64,000 nt of DNA from Streptomyces sp. BV286 (GTDB lineage Bacteria; Actinomycetota; Actinomycetes; Streptomycetales; Streptomycetaceae). Shown one piece after another: positions 27,301 to 36,186 of the stretch (position 1 is the stretch's first letter; each line of letters starts with the position of its first letter). The DNA lies in assembly GCF_019090165.1 (NCBI RefSeq), contig NZ_JAHRIB010000024.1:122648-186647 (forward strand), in the 5' to 3' direction. Position numbers and translations under genes: made by a program. Under the pieces are notes generated by a model, which was not told the DNA's origin, did no database searches, and saw nothing but the letters and a program-made list of their open reading frames with translations.

Positions 27301-28395
27301 TTGTTGCCGAAGACGATGGCAGCCGTCCTCCTCACCGGTCATGGCGGGCTGGAAAAACTCGAGTACCGGACGGACGTACCCGTTCCTCGCCCCAAGAAGG
27401 GCGAGGTGCTCATCCAGGTCGCCGCCGCCGGGATCAACAACACAGACGTGAACACCCGTATCGGCTGGTATTCAAAAGTGATCACGTCCGGAACAGGCGA
27501 AGGCGGGTCAGCGGGTTTCGACACCGTCGACGACGCGGACGCGACGTGGACGGGCAAAGCCCTCGAATTCCCCCGCATCCAGGGCGCGGACGCCTGCGGC
27601 CGCATCGCCGACGTGGGCGAGGGAGTGTCGCGCGATCGCATCGGCGAGCGAGTCCTCGTACGGAACATGCTGCGCACCCCCGTCGACTACCAGCCCTTCG
27701 CGTGCTGGACCTTCGGCAGCGAATGCGACGGCGGATTCGCACAGTTCACGGTGGCCCCCGCTGCGGAGACGTACGCGGTTCGCAGCGACTGGAGCGACGA
27801 GGAACTGGCGGCCGTGCCGTGTGCCTACTCCACTGCGGAGAACATGATGCACCGGGCCGCGGTCGGGGTGGAGCGGGTGCTCGTGACCGGCGCCTCGGGC
27901 GGAGTGGGACTCGCCGCCGTACAGCTGGCCAAGCGCCGGGGCGCGACCGTCATCGCGGTGTGCTCGGCCTCGAAGGCCGCCGATGTCATGGCGCAGGGCG
28001 CCGATCAGACCGTTGACCGCAGTGCGGATGTGATCAGCGCCCTGGGCGGTGGGTCCGTCGACGTCGTGATCGATCTCGTGGGTGGCCCTCAGGTTTCGCG
28101 CTTGCTGGACCTGCTGCGCCCCGGTGGCCGCTATGCCATCGCAGGCGCCATCGGAGGGCCGGTCGCGGAGATCGATCTGCGCACCCTGTACCTCAAGGAC
28201 GTCTCGGTGTTCGGCTGCACGTTCCAAGAGGACGAAGTGTTCGAGAACGTGATCAAGTACGTCGAACGCCGGGAAGTGCGACCAGTTGTCTCCCGCACCT
28301 ACCCCCTCAAAGCCATCGCTCGAGCGCAGGAAGACTTCCTCACAAAACGCCACCTCGGAAAGCTGGTGCTCATCCCACCGGCCCCGACCGCGTAA
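27301..28395 (+). CDS. Zinc-type alcohol dehydrogenase/quinone reductase-like MDR protein
   Basis: An MDR-superfamily oxidoreductase of about 364 aa with [17 protein letters not shown] at the N-terminus, NADPH-binding [21 protein letters not shown], and no structural-zinc Cys cluster. Start is uncertain: TTG 27301 or ATG 27316; a GTG-less AAAGG lies at 27286-27290. It sits between the reductase and the HpbD-like epimerase, so it is likely used in the same pathway, but no defined step of hydroxyproline-betaine breakdown needs it. Substrate unknown. Confidence 0.85.
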   Translation: MLPKTMAAVLLTGHGGLEKLEYRTDVPVPRPKKGEVLIQVAAAGINNTDVNTRIGWYSKVITSGTGEGGSAGFDTVDDADATWTGKALEFPRIQGADACGRIADVGEGVSRDRIGERVLVRNMLRTPVDYQPFACWTFGSECDGGFAQFTVAPAAETYAVRSDWSDEELAAVPCAYSTAENMMHRAAVGVERVLVTGASGGVGLAAVQLAKRRGATVIAVCSASKAADVMAQGADQTVDRSADVISALGGGSVDVVIDLVGGPQVSRLLDLLRPGGRYAIAGAIGGPVAEIDLRTLYLKDVSVFGCTFQEDEVFENVIKYVERREVRPVVSRTYPLKAIARAQEDFLTKRHLGKLVLIPPAPTA

Positions 28396-28429
28396 AAACG
28401 AACCTGCATCTGCCACCAAGAAGGTAAGA

Positions 28430-29533
28430 ATGCGTATCGCCGAGATTCACGTGTATCAAATGGACCTGCCGTTGAGCGGCAAGGTCTACCGGATGTCCGA
28501 AGGCGCCTATACGGCCCTGGACTCGACGATTGTGGAAGTCGTGTCCGACACGGGAATCTCCGGCTGGGGGGAGGTGTGCCCGGTCGGCCCGACCTATGCG
28601 CAGGAGCATGCCCTGGGTGCCCGGGCCGCACTCAACCAGATGGCGCCGGGCCTGATCGGCAGAACGGTGACGGGCCCACGGGAGATACGCCGTGCAATGG
28701 CAACGCTCCTCTACGGCCACGACTACGCGAAAGCCGCGATCGACATCGCGATGCACGATCTGATCGGCAAGGCCCACGGCATACGAGTGTGCGACATGCT
28801 GGGCGGCGCGGCGAGCGAGCGCGTGAACTCCTATTACGCACTGCCCATCGGAGATCCGGATGAAGTTGCCCGGACCGCCGTGGAGCGGATCGCCGAGGGC
28901 TATCCGCGTCTTCAGATCAAGGTGGGTGGGCGACCGGTCGAAATCGATATCGAGACGATCCGCAAGGTGTGGGAAGCGACGGGTTGCACCCGCCTGTCCG
29001 TCGATGCCAACCGGTCGCTGAACACACGCGACGTGCTGCGCATCGGCCGGGAATGCGCCGACATCCCCTTCGTCTTCGAGCAGCCCTGCAACACGATGGA
29101 GGAGATCGCCGCGATTCGCGGGCAACTGCACCACGGGATCTACCTCGACGAGAACACCGAGGGTCTGAATGACGTGCTCCGGGCGATCTCGCTCGGAGTG
29201 TGCGACGGATTCGGACTCAAGGTCACGCGTTTCGGTGGTCTGGGAGGTATCGCGACCGTCAGAGACCTCTGCGAGTCACGTTCCATGCCTCATACGTGTG
29301 ACGACTCATGGGGAGGGGACATCATCGCTGCCGCATGCGTGCACATCGGCGCGACGGTGCAGCCGCGGCTGCTCGAAGGTGTATGGCTCGCCGAACCTTT
29401 CATGGATGTCCACTACGACTCGGACAATCCGATCCGGGTCGAAGGCGGCCACATTCAGGTACCGACCGGCCCCGGTCTCGGCGTCGTTCCCGACGAGGGC
29501 GTCTTCGGCAAGCCTGTCGCGTCCTTCGCATAG
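28430..29533 (+). CDS. hpbD: Hydroxyproline-betaine/proline-betaine 2-epimerase (HpbD-like, enolase superfamily)
   Basis: A 367-aa mandelate racemase/MLE-family enzyme. The acid/base lysines are Lys164 ([15 protein letters not shown]) and Lys264 ([10 protein letters not shown]). Metal ligands are Asp192 (VDANRS), Glu217 (FEQPCNT) and Asp240 (YLDENTE). It closely matches my recollection of Pelagibaca bermudensis HpbD along its whole length, including [10 protein letters not shown], [11 protein letters not shown] and [16 protein letters not shown] blocks. HpbD inverts C2 of trans-4-hydroxy-L-proline betaine before N-demethylation. ATG 28430 follows AAGG. It is 34 bp after the MDR gene. Confidence 0.9.
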   Translation: MRIAEIHVYQMDLPLSGKVYRMSEGAYTALDSTIVEVVSDTGISGWGEVCPVGPTYAQEHALGARAALNQMAPGLIGRTVTGPREIRRAMATLLYGHDYAKAAIDIAMHDLIGKAHGIRVCDMLGGAASERVNSYYALPIGDPDEVARTAVERIAEGYPRLQIKVGGRPVEIDIETIRKVWEATGCTRLSVDANRSLNTRDVLRIGRECADIPFVFEQPCNTMEEIAAIRGQLHHGIYLDENTEGLNDVLRAISLGVCDGFGLKVTRFGGLGGIATVRDLCESRSMPHTCDDSWGGDIIAAACVHIGATVQPRLLEGVWLAEPFMDVHYDSDNPIRVEGGHIQVPTGPGLGVVPDEGVFGKPVASFA

Positions 29534-29654
29534 CGGAGGGGCAGGTGGCCGGCGTGGCCGGGACCCCGCCCGGCTGACCACTCCACAGCCGTCGACCGAC
29601 AGCACAAGCCTGGTACGTGACCCAGTGGTGGGGCACCGCTCGTCCGGACCGGCC

Positions 29655-30707
29655 TCAGGCCCAGATGTCCCCGACGGTGAAGCCGTCGACGAACGGGTCG
29701 TCAGGGTCGAGTACGAGGGTGTTGTAACCGGTGATCCACGCCTGGCCGCCGATGGTCGGGACAACGCCGGTGTAGGGCCCCACCTGCACCTCCCGGATGA
29801 GTTCGCCGGTGTAGACGGTGCCGAGGATCCCCTCGTGGCGGAAGGGTTCGTTGAGCTTGAGTGCGCCCTTGGCGTGCAGGGTGGCCATCCGCGCGCACGT
29901 ACCGGTGCCGCACGGGCACCGGTCGATGGCACCGATCCACGTCGCGGGGTTGGAGAAGTCCACGGGGCCGCTCGCCATGGTCACCGCGTTCTTCATGTCG
30001 GCGGCCGGATTGCCGGTGGGGCCTGACAGCTGAGAGATCGTGATTCCGATGCCCGGGTAGTCGGGGTGCTCGACCGGCAGCTGATCCTGGGCAGCCCGGA
30101 GGACGAGGGAGGAAACGCGGGCGATCTCCCGTCCGTGGGACGGGACCAGCTGCAGTCCGTCGAACTGCCGCACGTCCGCGATCACGTAGAACATGCCGCC
30201 CCACCCGACGTCGACGGTCACCTGGCCGAGCTCGGGGACGTCGATCACGGTGTCGAGGTGAGCGGCGAAGGCGGGGACGTTCTCGAAGGTCACTTGCCCG
30301 ACCTTGCCGTCACGGCACTCGGCCCTGATGCCGATAAGGCCGGCCGGGGCCTCCAACTTGAACTCGGTGAAGGGCGCCCGCATGGGGATCATGCCGGTTT
30401 CGAGCAGGACGGTCGCGACAGCGATGGTGTTGCCACCACTCATCACGGGGTACTCGACCTGCTCCATGATGATGTAGCCGGCCGCGGCGTCCGGGTGCTT
30501 GGGCGGAACGATCAGGTTGCAGCACATGGGCGGGTACCCACGGGGCTCACGCAGCATGAGCGACCGGAGCTGGTCGTCGTTCTGCTCGAGCCACTTCATC
30601 TGCTCATAGACGGACGCACCAGGGATGTGCGGGACGCCTCCGGTGATGACGCGCATCGGCTCGCCCGAATGCGTGTCCACTGCATGGATCATTCGCTTGT
30701 AAGACAT
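29655..30707 (-). CDS. Proline racemase family: hydroxyproline epimerase or 3-hydroxyproline dehydratase
   Basis: A 350-aa proline-racemase-superfamily protein. The first catalytic position is Ser90 (PVMSGGNTIAV) where racemases have Cys; the second is Cys266 (DRCPCGTGTCAR), retained. Family members with a Cys pair are racemases or 4-hydroxyproline 2-epimerases, while members with one position changed include trans-3-hydroxy-L-proline dehydratases. So hydroxyproline is the likely substrate, but epimerase versus dehydratase stays open. It is convergent with hpbD and divergent from the transposase-GntR fusion, which may regulate it. Confidence 0.88.
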   Translation of the reverse strand: MSYKRMIHAVDTHSGEPMRVITGGVPHIPGASVYEQMKWLEQNDDQLRSLMLREPRGYPPMCCNLIVPPKHPDAAAGYIIMEQVEYPVMSGGNTIAVATVLLETGMIPMRAPFTEFKLEAPAGLIGIRAECRDGKVGQVTFENVPAFAAHLDTVIDVPELGQVTVDVGWGGMFYVIADVRQFDGLQLVPSHGREIARVSSLVLRAAQDQLPVEHPDYPGIGITISQLSGPTGNPAADMKNAVTMASGPVDFSNPATWIGAIDRCPCGTGTCARMATLHAKGALKLNEPFRHEGILGTVYTGELIREVQVGPYTGVVPTIGGQAWITGYNTLVLDPDDPFVDGFTVGDIWA

Positions 30708-30900
30708 GGTGACTGCTTTCCGTTGCTGTCTCTCGCCAGGACTCGGCATCGGGAATCCGCGGCCTCTGAGAACTCGATCCGGCGCCGACGTCCGCCAGGG
30801 CAAAAGTCTCCGACCACGCCCAGCCGGCAACAACGCCCCTGGCTCTCCACCCGGCGCATCGATGCAACTGAGGCATAACTTCACCTACGCTGGCCACACC

Positions 30901-32748
30901 ATGGCCAGAAGCTCCCGCAGCACTGTCACGCTCACCGACACTGATCGCGCCACCTTGCTGAGTCGGACCCGTAGCCGTACCGGTTCGCGGGCGTTGGCGC
31001 AGCGCGCGCAGATCGTGCTGATGTGCGAGCAGGGCCTCACCGACACCGCCGTGGCCGAAGAGCTCGGAATCTCCCGGGACATGGTCGCCACCTGGCGCTC
31101 CCGATATCTGGCGGACGGCCTGGACGGCCTCCACGAGCGGCCTCGCCCGGGACGACCTCCCAAGAGCGACGACACCGTCGCGCAGGCCCTCGTGTGCCTG
31201 CTGGCCCCGCCGCCTTCCGAAGGGCGGGACTGGTCGACCCGCTCCATGGCGGCGGAGACCGGCCTCAGCCAGGCGACGATGAACCGGATCTGGCGCAGGT
31301 ACCGGCTGCAGTCGCGACCGGGCCGCTGGCCGGCGGACGGTGGCCGGACCTCGCTGCGCACCGCCAGGGTCCGCGACGTGATCGGGCTGTTCCTCGGCCC
31401 TCCCACGCTCGTGCTCGCCGTCGTCGCCGACAGTCGCGCCGCGCCTCTCCAGCAGCGCGGGGCCAGGACTTCCACACCTGCGGCGCCCATGAGCCAGCGC
31501 GCCACCGAGGCGAGGAACATGCTCGCCGTGGCGAACGCATTCGCACTGGTCCGAGGCGGACCGGACACACACGACGCGGCCGGCCCGGGCGCGTCTGTGG
31601 GCGCTTTCCTGGAGAGTCTCGACGAGCGTGTGACCGCGGGCTCGGAAGTGCACCTTCTCGTCGGGGGCGAGCCCGACAGCCCCACCCGGGACACGGTCGA
31701 GACATGGGTTCGGCACCATCCGCGTTTCCACCAGCATCTCGTTCCCACCGACTCGTCATGGCTCGACGAGGTCGAGGTTCTCCTGGCGAACAATCCGCTG
31801 CTCACCCACGAGAACGTGCCCGGCTTCGCGACGTCGACGACCGCACTCCGCGACGGCCTCCGCGCCTGGTGCGGCACGTGGACGCCGCAATCACGTCCGT
31901 TCACATGGATGAGGCTTGATAAAGACTCAACCGTGTCCGGGAGCGCGCAGGAAGGTCGCCCGGACAACTCCGGCGATCACGAGTGGACCGGCGCAGCATC
32001 TGGCATCACGCCCGGACCGACCGACACCGCCGACCCGGTCGTCCATCTTGTGCGCGAGGCTCTCCTCGCCGGCCCGTTCCCACCCGGCGAACCCGTCAAG
32101 GAAGCACCCCTGGCATCCCGGCTCGGCGTCTCCCGAGGTGCCGTCCGCGAGGCACTGCGTGTGCTCGCCGAGGAAGGCATGCTCGACCGGCTGCCCCACC
32201 GCGGAGCCGCCGCTCCTCAGGTCGACGTCACTACCGTCCTTGACCTCTACGCGGCCCGGGCGGCACTGGGCACCGTGCTCATGCGCCGGGTCGCCATGCT
32301 GAACCGAGCCGAGCTTCGACCAGTCGACACAGCCCTGTCCGAGGTCCACGCAGCGGTCCGGCGCAGCGACCCCGTTCGGATCGGGGAGGCCGACCTACGC
32401 TTCCAGGATGCGATAGCCCGCACTGCGGGCCTGCCCCAGGCAAGCCTGTTCTTCCAGCGCCTCAGCATGCGGCTACGAATGTTCATCTCCATCCTGCAGC
32501 TGGACTTCACCGACGCGGCCGCCGACCTCATCGCCCGCGAGGACACCGCGATCTTCGAGGCCATCGTCGAAGGTGACGGCGACGAAACAGCACGCTTGTG
32601 GCGTGTCAAAGTCGAACGCAGCACCCGCTACATGGTCAACCTGCTGCCCCAAGCCCACTTCGACCCCGACCTCTGGGTCGCCATCGCCGGCAGACCCACG
32701 CCACGTCCCGGCGACACACGCACCACATCGACTTCAGCAACTCGGTGA
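30901..32748 (+). CDS. Fusion: inactive IS630-type transposase + GntR/FCD transcription regulator
   Basis: One uninterrupted 615-aa frame. Residues 1-140 are the IS630 helix-turn-helix pair (VAEELGISRDMVATWRSRYL, then WSTRSMAAETGLSQATMNRI). Residues 155-340 follow the IS630 DDE domain (VRDVIGLFLGPP, HPRFHQHLVPTDSSWLDEVE), but the first catalytic Asp is Val and the second is Gly; only the final Glu region remains. After a hydrophilic linker (341-378) comes a complete GntR winged helix (EAPLASRLGVSRGAVREALR) and FCD domain. ATG 30901 has a weak ribosome site. GTG 31933 could produce GntR alone. It looks like a domesticated transposase used as an extra DNA-binding module, or a chance read-through of a decaying IS. 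Confidence 0.8.
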   Translation: MARSSRSTVTLTDTDRATLLSRTRSRTGSRALAQRAQIVLMCEQGLTDTAVAEELGISRDMVATWRSRYLADGLDGLHERPRPGRPPKSDDTVAQALVCLLAPPPSEGRDWSTRSMAAETGLSQATMNRIWRRYRLQSRPGRWPADGGRTSLRTARVRDVIGLFLGPPTLVLAVVADSRAAPLQQRGARTSTPAAPMSQRATEARNMLAVANAFALVRGGPDTHDAAGPGASVGAFLESLDERVTAGSEVHLLVGGEPDSPTRDTVETWVRHHPRFHQHLVPTDSSWLDEVEVLLANNPLLTHENVPGFATSTTALRDGLRAWCGTWTPQSRPFTWMRLDKDSTVSGSAQEGRPDNSGDHEWTGAASGITPGPTDTADPVVHLVREALLAGPFPPGEPVKEAPLASRLGVSRGAVREALRVLAEEGMLDRLPHRGAAAPQVDVTTVLDLYAARAALGTVLMRRVAMLNRAELRPVDTALSEVHAAVRRSDPVRIGEADLRFQDAIARTAGLPQASLFFQRLSMRLRMFISILQLDFTDAAADLIAREDTAIFEAIVEGDGDETARLWRVKVERSTRYMVNLLPQAHFDPDLWVAIAGRPTPRPGDTRTTSTSATR

Positions 32749-33279
32749 GAACGCGTACCGCATGGCCGCGGGGCGCCTCGTCGCATCGCTGTATCGATCA
32801 CGAGCGTTGGACATCCGCACACGTCCTCGAACATCCACGACGCCCTCATATGAGACGCCCACTCATGTACGTGCGGAGGGCCGACGGGAGAAACTCGCGC
32901 GGCCCGCTGAGGTGTTGGAGGCCGTGAAGATGCGGCTGGACCGGCGGATTGTCACGCGGGAGGAGTTGGCCGAGGATCCAGCTGCCTCCGCGGCTCGATG
33001 GTTACTGCGGTGACCGAAGCCCAGGTGGAGCTGCTGCCGGTGACAGTGTTGACGCCGGACTGCCGGCGAATTTCTGGCGTGCCGGACGAGCGGCACTCGG
33101 CGGGCAGGGGGCCGTTGGAGGCCAGGGAGATCGCGGTTCAGCGGGCCCTGGAGACGGCATCGGTGAACGTCGGGCCGACCACCGGGGCCCGCAAGGTCAT
33201 GCAGAGCGTCGCCCAGCCGACCGCGCCGACCGAATGGCTTCAACGGGGCACAGCACGACTCCGCCCTGCCGTCCGGCCG
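32749..33279. other. Intergenic stretch, no gene recognised
   Basis: Short overlapping frames exist on both strands (for example MRLDRRIVTREELAED on plus), but none has a ribosome site, a known family or uniform Streptomyces-like codon use. It may hold decayed coding sequence between the fusion regulator and purU. Confidence 0.5.
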
Positions 33280-34200
33280 TCAGCGCAGGACCACCGTGCG
33301 CCTGCCCTGGACGAAAACCCGGCCTTCGCAGTGCCACCGGACCGCTCGGGCCAGGGCCGCCGACTCCGCGTCGCGACCGATGGCGGCCAGGTCGTCGGGG
33401 GTGTGCCTGTGGTCGACGTCGATGACTTCCTGGGTGATGATCGGGCCCTCGTCGAGGTCGGCGGTGACGTAGTGGGCTGTCGCGCCGACCAGCTTGACGC
33501 CGCGCTCGTGTGCCTGGTGGTAGGGCTTGGCGCCCTTGAAGCTGGGCAGGAACGAGTGGTGGATGTTGATCATGCGGCCGGCCAGTCGGGCGCACAGGTC
33601 GTCGGAGAGCACCTGCATGTAGCGCGCCAGCACGACCAGGTCTGGGTCGCACGAGTCGATGATTTCCAGTAGCCGGGCTTCGGCTTCGGATTTGGTCGCG
33701 GCGGTGACCGGCACGTGGAAGAACGGGATGTCGTGCCAGGTGACGAGTGCCTCGTGGTCGCGGTGGTTGGAGACCACCGCGACCACGTCGATGGGCAGGT
33801 CGCCGCTGCGGGCGCGGAAGAGCAGGTCGTTGAGGCAATGGCCGTAGCGGGACACCATGATCAGCACGCGGCGACGGGTGCTGACCGGTTCGAGGTGCCA
33901 CCGCATGGTGAAGGAAGAGGCCACGGCGGCGAAGTCACGGCGCAGGGTCTGCGGGGTGTTCTCGCTGCCGGCGGTGGCGAAGCGCACTCGCATGAAGAAG
34001 TGGCCGTCGCGGCGGTCTCCGAACTGCTGGTTGTCGATGATGTCGCTGCCGTGCTCGACCAGGAACCGGGAGACGGCGTGGACGATGCCGGGAGCCTCGG
34101 GGCAGTCGAGGGTGAGTACGTGCTCGACCGGCGCCGTGGCGGGGTCGGTCAGCGAGTCGGAGGGGGCGGGGGACGCGGCGGAAGCCGGGGAATCAGTCAT
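33280..34200 (-). CDS. purU: Formyltetrahydrofolate deformylase
   Basis: A 306-aa protein with an N-terminal ACT domain (LTLDCPEAPGIVHAVSRFL) and a formyltransferase-fold catalytic domain (INIHHSFLPSFKGAKPYHQA, then VGATAHYVTADLDEGPII). It hydrolyses 10-formyl-THF to formate and THF. As the last gene of the glyA-sox operon it would regenerate free THF from one-carbon units made by sarcosine oxidation. Start ATG 34200; 4 bp after sdaA. Confidence 0.95.
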   Translation of the reverse strand: MTDSPASAASPAPSDSLTDPATAPVEHVLTLDCPEAPGIVHAVSRFLVEHGSDIIDNQQFGDRRDGHFFMRVRFATAGSENTPQTLRRDFAAVASSFTMRWHLEPVSTRRRVLIMVSRYGHCLNDLLFRARSGDLPIDVVAVVSNHRDHEALVTWHDIPFFHVPVTAATKSEAEARLLEIIDSCDPDLVVLARYMQVLSDDLCARLAGRMINIHHSFLPSFKGAKPYHQAHERGVKLVGATAHYVTADLDEGPIITQEVIDVDHRHTPDDLAAIGRDAESAALARAVRWHCEGRVFVQGRRTVVLR

Positions 34201-34204
34201 GGTG

Positions 34205-35578
34205 TCAGCACTCGATTACGTTGACAGCGAGGCCGCCGCGGGCGGTTTCCTTGTACTTGGCCTTCATGTCCCCGCCGGTGTCACGCATGGTCTTGATGGC
34301 CCTGTCCAGGGTGACCTTGTGCGTGCCGTCACCGGCCAGGGCAAGCCGTGCCGCGTTGATGGCCTTGTTGGCGGCGATGGCGTTGCGCTCGATGCACGGG
34401 ATCTGCACCAGGCCGCCGACCGGGTCGCAGGTGAGCCCCAGGTTGTGTTCGATACCGACCTCGGCGGCGTTCTCGACCTGCGCCGGAGTTCCGCCGAGGA
34501 CCTCGCACAGTGCTCCGGCCGCCATGGAGCAGGCGGATCCGACCTCGCCCTGGCAACCGACCTCGGCGCCGGAGATGGAGGCGTTCTCCTTGAACCGGAT
34601 GCCGATGGCGGCGGCGGTAAGCAGGAAGCGGACGATGCCGTCGTCGTCGGCGCCGGTGATGAACCGCGCGTAGTAGTGCAGTACGGCAGGCAGGATGCCG
34701 GCCGCTCCGTTGGTCGGGGCGGTCACGATGCGGCCGCCGGAGGCGTTCTCCTCGTTGACGGCCAGGGCGAACAGGTTCACCCAGTCCATGATGTGCAGCG
34801 GATCCTGGTCGGCGGTGCCCGAGTTCAGGGTCTGGAACAGCGCCGGTGCGCGGCGCGGCACCCGCAGGCCGCCCGGCAGCACTCCCTCGCGGTGGCATCC
34901 GCGTTCCACACACGCCTGCATGACCGACCACAGGTGCAGCAGTCCTGCGCGCACCTCGGCCTCGGGCCGCCATGCCTGCTCGTTGGCGAGCATGATGTCG
35001 CTGATGGCGAGGTCTTCCCGCGCGCAGTACGCGAGCAGTTCGGCGGCCGAGCCGAAGGGGAACCGTACTTGTGTGGTGTCCGCGACGACGCGGTCGGCGC
35101 CGGTGGCGTCCTCGTCGACGACGAAGCCGCCGCCCACGGAGTAGTAGATCCGTTTGGCGAGCACCCGGCCGTCGTCGGCGTAGGCGTGGATCATCATTCC
35201 GTTGGGGTGCGCGGGCAGGGACGTGCGCCGGTGCAGTACCAGGTCGGCATCGCTGTCGAAGCCGATCCGGTGCTTGCCGGCCAGGAGCAGGGTGTTGCTG
35301 TCGCGTATCTGCGCCACCCGGCCGTCGGCCCGGTCGGTGTCCACGGTGGCGGGATCCTCGTCCTCAAGGCCGAGCACAACGGCCTTGTCCGAGCCGTGAC
35401 CGCGGCCGGTCAAGCCGAGTGAGCCGAACAGTTCGGCCCGCACCCGGCTGACCGAGGGCAGGAGGCCCTCCTCGTCCAGGAGCCCGACGAAGCGTCGGGC
35501 CGCGCGCATCGGCCCCACCGTGTGGGAGGAGGAAGGGCCGATGCCGACCGAGTACAGGTCGAACGCGCTCAACGCCAT
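34205..35578 (-). CDS. sdaA: L-serine dehydratase, iron-sulfur type
   Basis: A 457-aa single-chain [4Fe-4S] serine dehydratase: N-terminal [18 protein letters not shown] and C-terminal domain with [14 protein letters not shown] and [19 protein letters not shown], which supply the cluster Cys residues. It turns serine, made from glycine by GlyA, into pyruvate and ammonia. ATG 35578 overlaps the soxG stop by one base (TGATG). A longer frame to 36082 is soxG sequence. Confidence 0.95.
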   Translation of the reverse strand: MALSAFDLYSVGIGPSSSHTVGPMRAARRFVGLLDEEGLLPSVSRVRAELFGSLGLTGRGHGSDKAVVLGLEDEDPATVDTDRADGRVAQIRDSNTLLLAGKHRIGFDSDADLVLHRRTSLPAHPNGMMIHAYADDGRVLAKRIYYSVGGGFVVDEDATGADRVVADTTQVRFPFGSAAELLAYCAREDLAISDIMLANEQAWRPEAEVRAGLLHLWSVMQACVERGCHREGVLPGGLRVPRRAPALFQTLNSGTADQDPLHIMDWVNLFALAVNEENASGGRIVTAPTNGAAGILPAVLHYYARFITGADDDGIVRFLLTAAAIGIRFKENASISGAEVGCQGEVGSACSMAAGALCEVLGGTPAQVENAAEVGIEHNLGLTCDPVGGLVQIPCIERNAIAANKAINAARLALAGDGTHKVTLDRAIKTMRDTGGDMKAKYKETARGGLAVNVIEC

Positions 35579-36186
35579 CAGGGAATCTCCGGTCCGCGGT
35601 ACTCGCTCATCGCGTCGAGGAGCCAGCGCGCCAGATAGTCGGCGAACGAGGACCGCGGCAACAGCCGGTACGTCGGCGCCTCGTCGACCTGCCACAGGAG
35701 TACGGCGACGGGGCCCACCGTCGTCGACACCGCCCGCCCCGGACCGAAGACCCGGGGGTGCAGGTCCAGCGGGCAGCCCTTCTCCAGCACCTGCCGTGCG
35801 GCCGGGCCGCTCAACTCCAGCGTGGTGCGGTTCGCCGAGACGTCCACGACCGAGCCCGGGTCCGATCCGAGTGCCCCCTTCAACTCGGCGGTCACCACGG
35901 CGCTTTCGGCCTGGGACAGCACGAGCCACTCGTCGGGGCCGAGCCAGACGATCGTGTGGGGGCCCGACGCGGTGGTGTGGCCGCACTCGCGCGGGAGCGG
36001 CGCGCCCAGGGTCTTCCCGATGCGGTCGGCTGCTTCGGCGTCGGGGTCGACGCGCAGGTTCACCATGGTGACGAACGGCCACTCGGTCAGCGCGACGCCC
36101 CGGCCGCCGGTGACCGTGGCCGCGCGCATGCGCTCGTGCAGATGTGTCAACGGGCTCACCCGTGCGTCGATCGTCGGCTCAGCCAT
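35578..36186 (-). CDS. soxG: Sarcosine oxidase gamma subunit
   Basis: A 202-aa protein of the heterotetrameric sarcosine oxidase gamma family ([20 protein letters not shown], then [14 protein letters not shown] and [19 protein letters not shown]), related to the folate-binding T-protein fold. It overlaps soxA and sdaA, fitting coupled translation of the subunits. Confidence 0.93.
   Translation of the reverse strand: MAEPTIDARVSPLTHLHERMRAATVTGGRGVALTEWPFVTMVNLRVDPDAEAADRIGKTLGAPLPRECGHTTASGPHTIVWLGPDEWLVLSQAESAVVTAELKGALGSDPGSVVDVSANRTTLELSGPAARQVLEKGCPLDLHPRVFGPGRAVSTTVGPVAVLLWQVDEAPTYRLLPRSSFADYLARWLLDAMSEYRGPEIP

Noticed and set aside
30706..30900. N-terminal extension of the transposase-GntR fusion from GTG 30706
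   Set aside because: The extension overlaps the racemase start and its promoter, and IS630 proteins begin at the MARSSRST region.
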